Source: Sphingobium sp. HWE2-09
Lineage (GTDB): Bacteria; Pseudomonadota; Alphaproteobacteria; Sphingomonadales; Sphingomonadaceae
Direction of reading: 5' to 3'
Assembly (NCBI RefSeq): GCF_035989265.1
Contig: NZ_JAYKZX010000003.1
Location: 868,001 to 932,000 of the forward strand
Length of the DNA stretch: 64,000 nucleotides
Position numbers and translations under genes: made by a program. Numbering within the stretch: the stretch's first letter is position 1; the number at the start of each line of letters is the position of its first letter. The notes under the pieces are model-generated. The model was not told the origin of the DNA. It saw only the letters and a list, made by a program, of their open reading frames with translations, and did not search any database. This document shows positions 9,169 through 16,954 of the stretch, piece after piece.

Positions 9169-9567
9169 GTGAACGCGCTCTTCCCCTTCCACGCGACTAC
9201 GCGGGACATCATCGTCCATGTCGCGGTCACCTTCCTGCCCGAACAGTCGGAGCCGGACCGGGGCCGCTGGTTCTGGGCCTATCATATCCGCATCGAAAAT
9301 CAGGGCGACCAACCGGTCCAGTTGCTGACCCGCCACTGGGTCATCACCGACGGGCGCGGCGGCCAGCACAGGGTCGATGGCGACGGCGTGGTCGGCGAAC
9401 AGCCGGTAGTGCAGCCGGGGAAAAGCTATGATTATGTATCGGGTTGCCCCCTCAATACCCCGTCCGGCTCGATGAAGGGCAGCTATCGCATGATCGGCGT
9501 GGACGGCGAGATGTTCGACGTCGCGATCCCCCATTTTTCCCTTATCGCCCCGGCGGTGGCCGAATGA
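9169..9567 (+). CDS. apaG: ApaG (DUF525) protein
   Basis: A 132-residue single fibronectin-like domain. Family motifs are strong: LPEQSEP, FWAYHIRIEN, LLTRHWVITDG, GEQPV, SGCPLNTPSGSM and the final GSYRM stretch. The family is linked to Co2+/Mg2+ tolerance, and the exact biochemistry is unsettled. I chose GTG at 9169, which gives the usual N-terminus just before the ALFPFHATTRDI region. A TTG at 9133 overlapping the metZ stop is the alternative. Its stop overlaps the LysR start (ATGA). Confidence 0.88.
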   Translation: MNALFPFHATTRDIIVHVAVTFLPEQSEPDRGRWFWAYHIRIENQGDQPVQLLTRHWVITDGRGGQHRVDGDGVVGEQPVVQPGKSYDYVSGCPLNTPSGSMKGSYRMIGVDGEMFDVAIPHFSLIAPAVAE

Positions 9568-10355
9568 AGCGGACGCATTTGCCATTGAACGGCCTGCGCG
9601 TGCTGGATGCGGCCGCGCGCCACCTGTCCTTCACCCGCGCGGCGGACGAACTGGCCGTGACTCCCGCCGCCGTCGGGCAGCAAATTCGCGCGTTGGAAGA
9701 TATGCTGGGCGTCGTCCTCTTCCGCCGCACGCCCAAGGGGTTGGAGCTTACCCCCGAAACCGAAGCGGGCCTGGACGCCCTGCGCGCCGGTTTTCTGGAG
9801 TTCGAAGAAGCGGTGCGCGCCATGCAAGCGGGCCAGTCCAGCCATGCGCTGACGATCGCCGCGCCGCGCGACATCACCGGCAAATGGCTCCAGCCCCGGC
9901 TCGCCGCCTATGCCACCGGTCAGTCCGATCTGACTTTTCAACTGATTGCGGCCGACGAAGCGCTCGACTTCACCGAAGCCAATCTCGATATCGCCTTGCG
10001 CCTGTCGGATGGCGCGGGCGAGCATGAAGGCGTCAAGATCGGTGACGCCGCTTATGTCACGGTCGAGGCGGCGGAGGGCGGCCCCGATCATCGCATCGAC
10101 TGGCCCGGCTGCCCCGCAGGCGACAAGCCCGCCATCATCCGCGTCGCCGACGGCGGCTTGGCGATCGAGGCGGCCGTCAGCGGTTTCGGCCGCGCCCGCG
10201 TGCCGCTGCTGCTGGCCCAGGCGGATTTAGCGGCGGGCCGCGTGCGTCAGGTGGGCGATACCAGCCCGACCCTGCTCGCCTATTGGCTCATCGCCCCGCT
10301 ACCCCAATGGCGACAGAAAAAGGTCAAGGCGCTGGTCGAGGCGCTGACGGCGTGA
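9564..10355 (+). CDS. LysR-family transcriptional regulator (GcvA-like)
   Basis: A 263-residue regulator, shorter than the usual 300. The winged HTH is at residues about 8-65 (LRVLDAAARHLSFTRAADEL, VTPAAVGQQIRALE, LFRRTPKGLELT). The effector-binding domain follows, and the family's C-terminal part is shortened. The N-terminus matches the GcvA/AmpR branch. The start ATG overlaps the apaG stop by 4 bases, so it is probably translated as the last gene of the dehydratase-metZ-apaG set. No divergent target gene is present. Confidence 0.82.
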   Translation: MKRTHLPLNGLRVLDAAARHLSFTRAADELAVTPAAVGQQIRALEDMLGVVLFRRTPKGLELTPETEAGLDALRAGFLEFEEAVRAMQAGQSSHALTIAAPRDITGKWLQPRLAAYATGQSDLTFQLIAADEALDFTEANLDIALRLSDGAGEHEGVKIGDAAYVTVEAAEGGPDHRIDWPGCPAGDKPAIIRVADGGLAIEAAVSGFGRARVPLLLAQADLAAGRVRQVGDTSPTLLAYWLIAPLPQWRQKKVKALVEALTA

Positions 10356-10406
10356 TGTAAAGGGTGGCCGCTATCATCGGCCAAAGGCGCTTATTGTGAA
10401 TGCCGT

Positions 10407-10437
10407 GTTCCCGTGAAGACGGGAACCCAGTCCCGCC
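10407..10437. repeat. Short palindromic repeat, family B copy 1
   Basis: A 7-bp stem GTTCCCG/CGGGAAC (10407-10413 and 10420-10426) is followed by ACCCAGTCCCGCC. The same layout (stem, then CCCAGTCC or ATCCATCC) occurs at 40793, 51854 and 60489. Nothing else is visible between the LysR stop and the serine hydrolase gene. Confidence 0.75.
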
Positions 10438-10518
10438 ATGTCAACTTTAGTCCCGCCTAAGTGTGACCACCGATAATCCGGCAGCAGCAAATCTGCTTTT
10501 TGGGTCACAGTCTTAGCG

Positions 10519-11850
10519 TCAACGCGCCGTCTCATCCTCGGCCAGTATATTCATCGCCCGCGTCATCAGCGCCACGAACTTGGCCTCATCGACGCGCGCG
10601 ATCGGATTATTCCAACTGCCGCTAACCGCATACCATCGGCCATCCTGCGTCTGGCCCAACATATTCATCGCCATGACGCCCGGCTCGCTGCCGCCCTTAT
10701 AGCCCAGATAGCGCCAGCGCTTCGCATCGGCAGGCGCTATGCCGGGATTGACCGCCAGGATCGGCAATGCCTCGCCGCCATGAATGCGCAGCCAATCCAG
10801 CAGCCCGATTATGTCCCTGGGCGACGCAAACCATTCGATGCTGCCGATTGCCGTAGGCACTTCGGCGACGCTGCCGACATCCACCTTTTCGGCGGTCAAA
10901 TGCGTGGCATTCTCCCGCAACAGCGCGCGGCGGTCAGCAACCGTGTCGCTCGCATATCGGCTAGCCAGTTCGGCATTGGCGGGCATTTTGAGCGCAAAGG
11001 CCTCCGCAGTGCTCAGGACCGGCAGCGCCTTGTCCGCATCCACATGGCCGGTCGTCGCCAGCATCGCATCGACCTTCGTCCGGCCCAGCGCCGACAACAG
11101 CGTGTCGCTGGCGCTATTGTCGCTTTCCGCGATCATCGCAGTGGCAAGGCTGTGCAGCGTCATCGGCGCGCGATCGGGCCAGTCCTTGAGGCGTCCAGAG
11201 AAGCTCTTCGGGCCAAGCGGGACGACATCGGTCCAACGCCGTTCCTGCGCAGCGACAGCGCGAGAAAGTTCGGCCAGCACATAGAGTTTGAAGCTGGAGC
11301 CGGTCGCCATTTGGGCGTCGGCGCGGTGGGCGCGCAGCCATTGCGGCCCGCCGTCGGTCAGCTTCGCGATGGCGAAGGCCGTCGTGCCGGGCAGGGCGGC
11401 GATGTCCGCCATAATCTTGTCCAGGCTGTCATTGGCGGTGCGGGCGCCCACGACATGCAGCCCCACGACAAGATTGGGTGCCTGCGGTGCAACCACCAAA
11501 GTGAAGCCGACGGTCGCCCGCTCATACCGTATCTCGACTTGGCCGCTGGTGGCGCTATCCGTGCGCACCGCGCCCAATGCCAGCGGCTTGCCATATTGCG
11601 TGCGCAGTTCGGCGGCGATGGCGCGCCATCGGTCGACCGGCACCGCTTCCAGGAACAGGGTCGAAAAGAAGCCTTCCTCCCCGCCGGGCGCCGACAGGAT
11701 GCGGAACAATTGTTCGGCGCGGGCTTGATAGCTGGGCGGGGACGCTGCGTGGGAAGGCGAGGAGAATATAGCCGCCGTCAGAAGCAGCCACATGCGCCAG
11801 ACGCGGCTAAACCGTAACGCCGCGCGCGCCCAGGGCGAGCGATCACCCAT
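10519..11850 (-). CDS. Exported serine hydrolase, class A beta-lactamase fold
   Basis: About 443 residues. An N-terminal signal peptide (hydrophobic run WLLLTAAIF, cut near SHA-AS) sends it to the periplasm. The active-site motifs are SSFK (Ser185, Lys188), SDN (243-245) and a late KGG in place of KTG. An extra ~90-residue domain precedes the serine motif, resembling the Cpa/ORF12-like hydrolases rather than true beta-lactamases. The substrate is unknown; resistance should not be assumed. Starts at 11889, 11850 and 11793 are possible. It lies downstream of parE in the same direction. Confidence 0.75.
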   Translation of the reverse strand: MGDRSPWARAALRFSRVWRMWLLLTAAIFSSPSHAASPPSYQARAEQLFRILSAPGGEEGFFSTLFLEAVPVDRWRAIAAELRTQYGKPLALGAVRTDSATSGQVEIRYERATVGFTLVVAPQAPNLVVGLHVVGARTANDSLDKIMADIAALPGTTAFAIAKLTDGGPQWLRAHRADAQMATGSSFKLYVLAELSRAVAAQERRWTDVVPLGPKSFSGRLKDWPDRAPMTLHSLATAMIAESDNSASDTLLSALGRTKVDAMLATTGHVDADKALPVLSTAEAFALKMPANAELASRYASDTVADRRALLRENATHLTAEKVDVGSVAEVPTAIGSIEWFASPRDIIGLLDWLRIHGGEALPILAVNPGIAPADAKRWRYLGYKGGSEPGVMAMNMLGQTQDGRWYAVSGSWNNPIARVDEAKFVALMTRAMNILAEDETAR

Positions 11851-11907
11851 CCAGCCCAACGCGCATGTCCGATGGGGCATATAAGGCATCGAAAGGGGCC
11901 AGACCGA

Positions 11908-13884
11908 TCAAGCGTCGATCGCTTCCTCGTCCACCGCCGCGGCATTTTCCTGAATGAAGGCAAAGCGGTGGGCCGGGTTGGTGCCCATCAGCCGGTCGAC
12001 CAGATCGCGCACCTGCTGCCGATCCTCGATATCGTCGGGCAGGGTGATGCGGATCAGCATCCGGGTCTTGGGGTCCATGGTCGTTTCGCGCAGCTGCATC
12101 GGGTTCATTTCGCCCAGTCCCTTGAAGCGGCTGACTTCGACTTTCTTGCCCTTGAACTCCTTGCGCAGCAGTTCCTCGCGATGGGCATCGTCCTTGGCGT
12201 AGAGGCTCTTGCCGCCGGAAACGATGCGATAGAGCGGCGGCTGCGCCAGATAGAGATGGCCGCGCCGAACCAGTTCGGGCATTTCCTGGAAGAAGAAGGT
12301 CATCAACAGCGTGGCGATATGCGCGCCGTCCACGTCCGCATCGGTCATGATGACGATGCGTTCGTAGCGCAGATGGTCCGGGTTGCAGTCCTTGCGCGTG
12401 CCGCAGCCCAGCGCCAGGATCATGTCGGCAATTTCCTGGTTCGCCAATATCTTGGCATTATTGGCTGACGCGACGTTGAGGATCTTGCCGCGCAGGGGCA
12501 GGATCGCCTGCGTCTTGCGGTCGCGCGCCTGCTTGGCCGAACCGCCCGCGCTATCCCCTTCGACCAGAAAGATTTCAGCGCCTTCCGGGTCGTCGTTCGA
12601 ACAATCGGTGAGCTTGCCGGGCAGGCGCAGCTTGCGGCTGTTGGTCGCCGTCTTGCGCTTGACCTCCTTCTCCTGCTTGCGCTTCAACCGCTCGTCCATC
12701 CGGTCCAGCACATAGGCGAGCAGCGCCTTGCCCCGGTCCATATGGTCGGTGAGATAATGGTCGAAATGGTCGCGCACCGCATTTTCCACCAGCCGCGCAG
12801 CATCCGGGCTGGTCAGCCGATCCTTGGTCTGGCTCTGAAACTGGGGATCGCGGATGAAGACCGACAGCATGATTTCCGATGACGTCATGATGTCGTCGGC
12901 GGTGATGTCCTTCGCCTTCTTCTGACCCACCAGATCGGCAAAAGCGCGGATGCCCTTGACCAGAGCGGCGCGCAGCCCCGCTTCATGGGTGCCGCCGTCG
13001 GGCGTTGGGATGGTGTTGCAATACCAGCTATAGCTGCCGTCGGACCAGAGCGGCCAGGCGACCGCCCATTCGACCCGGCCCGCTGTGCCAGGAAAATCCT
13101 GATTGCCTGAAAAAAAGACGCTGGTGGCGCAATCGCGATCGCCAATCTGTTCCTTCAAATGATCGGCCAGACCGCCCGGGAATTGGAACACGGCTTCGGC
13201 AGGCGTATCGTCGCTGATCAGTTCGGGCGCGCATTTCCAGCGGATTTCCACGCCAGCGAACAGATAGGCTTTGGACCGGGCGAGCCGGTGGAGGCGGGCA
13301 GGCTTGAACTTCTGCTCGCCGAAAATCTCCGTATCGGGCACGAAGCTGACCAGCGTGCCGCGCCGGTTCGGCGCCGCGCCGACCTTCTCCAGCGCCGTTT
13401 GCGGCAAGCCTTGCGAAAAGCGTTGGCGAAACAATTCCTTGTTGCGCGCCACTTCGACCACCGTGTCGGTCGACAGCGCATTGACCACGGAAATGCCCAC
13501 GCCATGCAGACCGCCGGAGGTGGCATAGGCCTTCCCCTCGAACTTGCCGCCCGAATGGAGCGTCGTCATGATGACTTCCAGCGCCGACTTGCCAGGAAAT
13601 TTCGGGTGGGGATCGACCGGGATGCCGCGGCCATTGTCCGTGATGGTCAGCTTGTTGCCTGGCTCCAGCGTCACCTCGATCCGGGTCGCGTGACCTGCGA
13701 CCGCTTCGTCCATGCTGTTGTCCAGCACCTCGCTCGCCAAATGGTGCAGCGCCCGTTCGTCGGTCCCGCCGATATACATGCCGGGGCGGCGGCGGACGGG
13801 TTCCAGCCCCTCCAGCACCTCGATGGTAGACGCATCATATTGCGGCGTAGCGGAAGCGTTGGCGGCGAAAAGGTCTTCGGACAT
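11908..13884 (-). CDS. parE: DNA topoisomerase IV subunit B
   Basis: A 658-residue ATPase subunit of topoisomerase IV, which unlinks daughter chromosomes. Visible are the GHKL ATPase motifs (EVLDNSMDEA, TDNGRGIPV, GGLHGVG), the transducer domain, and the TOPRIM part (FLVEGDSAGGSA, PLRGKILNV, MTDADVDGAHI). The length and the short TOPRIM-tail layout fit ParE rather than the longer GyrB. Its partner parC is 20 kb away at 33232. It diverges from the outer-membrane protein gene. Confidence 0.95.
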   Translation of the reverse strand: MSEDLFAANASATPQYDASTIEVLEGLEPVRRRPGMYIGGTDERALHHLASEVLDNSMDEAVAGHATRIEVTLEPGNKLTITDNGRGIPVDPHPKFPGKSALEVIMTTLHSGGKFEGKAYATSGGLHGVGISVVNALSTDTVVEVARNKELFRQRFSQGLPQTALEKVGAAPNRRGTLVSFVPDTEIFGEQKFKPARLHRLARSKAYLFAGVEIRWKCAPELISDDTPAEAVFQFPGGLADHLKEQIGDRDCATSVFFSGNQDFPGTAGRVEWAVAWPLWSDGSYSWYCNTIPTPDGGTHEAGLRAALVKGIRAFADLVGQKKAKDITADDIMTSSEIMLSVFIRDPQFQSQTKDRLTSPDAARLVENAVRDHFDHYLTDHMDRGKALLAYVLDRMDERLKRKQEKEVKRKTATNSRKLRLPGKLTDCSNDDPEGAEIFLVEGDSAGGSAKQARDRKTQAILPLRGKILNVASANNAKILANQEIADMILALGCGTRKDCNPDHLRYERIVIMTDADVDGAHIATLLMTFFFQEMPELVRRGHLYLAQPPLYRIVSGGKSLYAKDDAHREELLRKEFKGKKVEVSRFKGLGEMNPMQLRETTMDPKTRMLIRITLPDDIEDRQQVRDLVDRLMGTNPAHRFAFIQENAAAVDEEAIDA

Positions 13885-14042
13885 GGAACAAGCTATAAGC
13901 GGACGGGCGCGCCGTGCAAGCGTTGCCCATAGGGCACAGTGGCAATCAAAACTTACAAAGTGCGCTGCAACAAATTTTCCGCCTCAGTCGTTAGCGCCGG
14001 GAATGTGGAGATGATTTCTCCATATGGTGAGGAGACTATTGT

Positions 14043-14891
14043 ATGAAGCTAACCCTGATCGCGCCCATCGGTGCAACTTTGGCCATGGCATTGGCCATGC
14101 CGGCGGTTGCGCAGGACAGCGCACCGGTCGATTGGACCGGTCCCTATATTGGCGGGTCGTTCGGCTATAATTGGCAGAAGAAGGACGGTAACGAGCATCT
14201 GCGGTTCGATACCAATGCCGATGGCGATTATAACGACATCGTGCGTACCGGCAACGGCACGACCGGTCCGAACGCCTTCTCGCCCGGCACCTGCGGCGGC
14301 GCTGCCCGCGGCGCGACCCCTGCCAGCGGCTGCTCCGACGATAAGGACGCGATCGCCTGGATGGGCCATGTCGGCTATGATCGTCAGTTCGGCAGCATCG
14401 TCGCAGGCGTGGTAGCAGAAGGCGGCAAGTCTTATATCGATGACAAGGTCAGCGAATATTCGACCACTCCGGCTTTCTACACCATGCGCCGCAAGATCGA
14501 CTGGAACGCCAATCTGCGGGCGCGTCTGGGCTACACCACCCCCGGTGGTATCATGCCCTATATCACGGGCGGTCTGTCCTATGCCAAGGTGAAGAACAAT
14601 TTCACCACCAGCAACACGGCCAACAGCTTCACGTCCGTCAACAGCAAGGAAGACGCCTGGGGCTGGAACATGGGCGGCGGTATCGAAGCCAAGGTGTCGA
14701 GCAACTTCTCGATCGGCGCGCGCTATCTGTGGACCCGTTATAACGCCAATGACTATCGCGTCGATGTCGGTGCGGGCACGGCGCCTGCCACCAACCCCTT
14801 CCGCATCACCCCCTCGGGTGGCGCCAGCATCAATCGTGGCGACAAGTTCGATACGCAGAGCGTGATGATCACGACCAGCTATCGCTTCTGA
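14043..14891 (+). CDS. Outer-membrane beta-barrel protein
   Basis: A 282-residue Omp25/Omp31-like small barrel. The signal peptide is residues 1-23 (ends AVAQ). Mature features are DWTGPYIGGSFGYNW at the start, alternating aromatic strands (WNANLRARLGYT, GGLSYAKVK) and the C-terminal Phe of outer-membrane proteins. A GAGGAG ribosome site lies 11 bases before the ATG, with a small hairpin (14006-14022) above it in the leader. Cysteines sit in an acidic/Gly loop near residues 80-100. Likely surface role: porin-like or structural. Confidence 0.85.
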   Translation: MKLTLIAPIGATLAMALAMPAVAQDSAPVDWTGPYIGGSFGYNWQKKDGNEHLRFDTNADGDYNDIVRTGNGTTGPNAFSPGTCGGAARGATPASGCSDDKDAIAWMGHVGYDRQFGSIVAGVVAEGGKSYIDDKVSEYSTTPAFYTMRRKIDWNANLRARLGYTTPGGIMPYITGGLSYAKVKNNFTTSNTANSFTSVNSKEDAWGWNMGGGIEAKVSSNFSIGARYLWTRYNANDYRVDVGAGTAPATNPFRITPSGGASINRGDKFDTQSVMITTSYRF

Positions 14892-14906
14892 TCGCTGCTA
14901 CTGACT

Positions 14907-14945
14907 AAAAAGGCCCGGTTTCCAACAGGAAACCGGGCCTTTTTA
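14907..14945. terminator. Bidirectional terminator between the barrel gene and gcrA
   Basis: Perfect 13-bp stem (14911-14923 and 14928-14940) with an AACA loop, AAAA before and TTTTT after. It can serve both convergent genes. Confidence 0.92.
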
Positions 14946-14962
14946 ATGTCTCGCGTCAGTGC

Positions 14963-15670
14963 TTAGCGAACGCGCGGGCCACCGAAAGGCAGCGGCGGCG
15001 GCGGACGGCGCGTGCCGCGCGGCAGTTGGGCCTGATAGGCGCGACCGCAATGTTCGACGCAGTAGGGGAAGCCAGGGTTCACCGCTTCACCGCAGAAATG
15101 GAAGTCCGGCTCGCCCGGATGACCCATCGGCCATTTGCAGATCCGCTCCGTCAGGTCGAGCAAAGTAGTCTTGTCGGCGATTTCCGCGCTGGGCTTGGCA
15201 GGCACCAAGCGGCGCGGCGGGGCTGGCGGGATCGGCGCCTGCTGGTCACCTGGACCTTGGCGTAGGAAGCCGCCGGGGCCAACGGAAATGATCCGCGGCT
15301 GCGGCGCGGCGGGCGGCGCATCGGCGGCTGCCGCCGGGGCGGCGGCGGGCGCTGTCGCAGCAGGCGCGGCGGCCGGTGCGGACACCGGTGCACGCGTCGG
15401 TGCTGGCGCAGGCGCGGCAGGCGCGGCGGCGGCACGGGGCGCTTCCACCTCCGGCGTGGGTGCAGGTTTGCGCGGGGCAGGGGCGGCGGCCTTCTTGGGC
15501 GCTTCGTTCGCCTTAACGGGCGAAGGGCGGGATTGCAGGCCCAGGCGATGCGCCTTGCCGATCACCGCATTACGGCTGACCCCGCCGAGTTCGTCGGCGA
15601 TCTGGCTCGCGGTCAAGCCGCGTTCCCACATCCCCTTGAGCTGGTCGATACGCTCGTCGGTCCAGGACAA
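14963..15670 (-). CDS. gcrA: Cell-cycle regulator GcrA
   Basis: A 235-residue alphaproteobacterial sigma70-interacting regulator that senses CcrM methylation at GANTC sites (known from Caulobacter). The N-terminal DNA-binding part has WTDERID, LTASQIADELGGVSRNAVIG and KAHRLGL. The C-terminal part has conserved Cys/Trp/Pro residues (ICKWPMGHP, FCGE, YCVEHC). Between them, residues about 55-160 are Ala/Pro-rich and low complexity, making the protein longer than typical GcrA. I chose TTG at 15670: AGGAG lies 8 bases upstream and the protein then begins MSWTDER, the family's usual N-terminus. Confidence 0.9.
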   Translation of the reverse strand: MSWTDERIDQLKGMWERGLTASQIADELGGVSRNAVIGKAHRLGLQSRPSPVKANEAPKKAAAPAPRKPAPTPEVEAPRAAAAPAAPAPAPTRAPVSAPAAAPAATAPAAAPAAAADAPPAAPQPRIISVGPGGFLRQGPGDQQAPIPPAPPRRLVPAKPSAEIADKTTLLDLTERICKWPMGHPGEPDFHFCGEAVNPGFPYCVEHCGRAYQAQLPRGTRRPPPPLPFGGPRVR

Positions 15671-15724
15671 TGAAAAACTCCTCACAAATTTCGTCTGGCT
15701 TCCTATATGGGAAGCACGCGTCGC

Positions 15725-15744
15725 AGGTTCAAATCCTTGAACCT
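15725..15744. promoter_or_regulatory. Perfect palindrome in the gcrA / ABC permease divergent region
   Basis: AGGTTCAA-ATCC-TTGAACCT: 8-bp perfect arms, 55 bases upstream of the gcrA start and 44 upstream of the permease start. The position suits a shared operator. The regulator is unknown. Confidence 0.4.
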
Positions 15745-15787
15745 TCCCCCTTGCCGCATAACGGACCAGCCGATAGTCGATCCCATC

Positions 15788-16648
15788 ATGAACGACCAGC
15801 CCAAAATTCACGCCGCGCCTGCGGTCATGCCGCCTTTCGCCGAGCCGGGCGTCCCGCAAATCCGCAACATCAACTGGGCGGGGACATGGGCGCTCTATGC
15901 CAAGGAAGTGCGTCGCTTCCTGAAGGTGCAGCTCCAAACCGTATGGGCACCGGCGATCACGACGCTGATGTTCCTGGTGATCTTCATCGTCGCGCTGGGC
16001 GGCAGCGGCCGGACGGTGCTGCTGCGCGGGGAAGCGGTGCCCTTCGCCGATTTCATTGCGCCGGGCCTCATCATTATGGGCATGATCAACGCCTGCTTCG
16101 CCAATGCCAGCTTTGCGCTGATGGTGGGCAAGGTGCAGGGGACGCTAGTCGATTATCTGATGCCGCCGATCGGCGTTGGCGAATTATTGTTCGCGCTGGC
16201 GGCATCGTCGGTCACGCGCGCTATGTTCGTCGGCTCGGCCCTGTGGATGGCGATGGCCTTGTGGCCGGGCGTCCATGTCACGCCTGCCCATTTGTGGGCG
16301 GTCCTGTGGTTTGGGATTCTCGGCACCAGCTTCATCGCCTTCTTGGGCGTCCTGACATCGATCTGGGCGGAAAAGTTCGATCATGGCGCGGCGATCACCA
16401 ATTTCGTGATCGGACCGTTGGCTTTGCTGTCAGGCACCTTCTATTCGATCGACCGGTTGCCCCCGGTGTTCCAGGCGATCAGCCACGCCAATCCGTTCTT
16501 CTACATCATCTCTGGCTTCCGCTACGGCTTCGTCGCGGCGGCGGACACCAATGTCGTCGTGGGCAGCAGCGTCCTGCTAGGGCTGAACCTGCTGCTCGGT
16601 GGCCTATGCTATACGCTGCTGAAGCGCGGTTGGAAGATCAAGGCCTGA
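15788..16648 (+). CDS. ABC-2 type transporter permease
   Basis: A 286-residue inner-membrane protein of the YadH/NodJ permease type, with about six hydrophobic segments starting near residue 50 (TTLMFLVIFIVALGG) and the family signature FYSIDRLPP...NPFFYIISGFRYG near residues 215-245. Such permeases export polysaccharide, lipid or drug substrates with a separate ATPase. No ATPase gene is adjacent, so the partner must lie elsewhere. The ATG at 15788 places about 45 polar residues before the first helix; an upstream ATG at 15707 is less likely. Confidence 0.85.
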   Translation: MNDQPKIHAAPAVMPPFAEPGVPQIRNINWAGTWALYAKEVRRFLKVQLQTVWAPAITTLMFLVIFIVALGGSGRTVLLRGEAVPFADFIAPGLIIMGMINACFANASFALMVGKVQGTLVDYLMPPIGVGELLFALAASSVTRAMFVGSALWMAMALWPGVHVTPAHLWAVLWFGILGTSFIAFLGVLTSIWAEKFDHGAAITNFVIGPLALLSGTFYSIDRLPPVFQAISHANPFFYIISGFRYGFVAAADTNVVVGSSVLLGLNLLLGGLCYTLLKRGWKIKA

Positions 16649-16663
16649 GCAACCGTCGCCGCG

Positions 16664-16792
16664 TCAGATGAAGGCGGCGAAAAGCGGCACGACGATCCCC
16701 ATGACGAACAGCGCCGCGGCCGCCATCAGCCAATGATGCGGGCGCGGCCAGCGCGCCTGGATTGGATTGTTGTCGTCAGGCCCAGTTTGCAC
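16664..16792 (-). CDS. Small single-span membrane protein (42 residues), hypothetical
   Basis: GTG at 16792 has GGAAAGG about 7 bases upstream. The peptide has a polar, acidic start (TGPDDNNPIQ), a WPRPHHW stretch, then a hydrophobic helix (LMAAAALFVMGIVVPLFAAF) to its end. The frame is open to an ATG at 16873, which would add a basic 27-residue leader. It lies between the permease and wecB, on the opposite strand to both. I do not recognise a family. Confidence 0.4.
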   Translation of the reverse strand: MQTGPDDNNPIQARWPRPHHWLMAAAALFVMGIVVPLFAAFI

Positions 16793-16954
16793 GCGTCTGC
16801 CTTTCCGTAGAGCGCTGAAGAGCCGCCAACGTCTATCAAAGCTCACGGGCTTTACAATTCTCTGCGTTGCCACACCGAATTTCGCGCTCCGTTCAGGCGC
16901 TGGTTACCAATTTCTGCGACAGGCAGGACGTGGCGGCAGGGAAAAGGAGCAGTT

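Noticed and set aside
15710..15760. tRNA-like T-arm sequence GGTTCAAATCC
   Set aside because: The stem does not pair as a T-arm and no acceptor, D or anticodon arm exists; the sequence is better explained as a simple palindrome.
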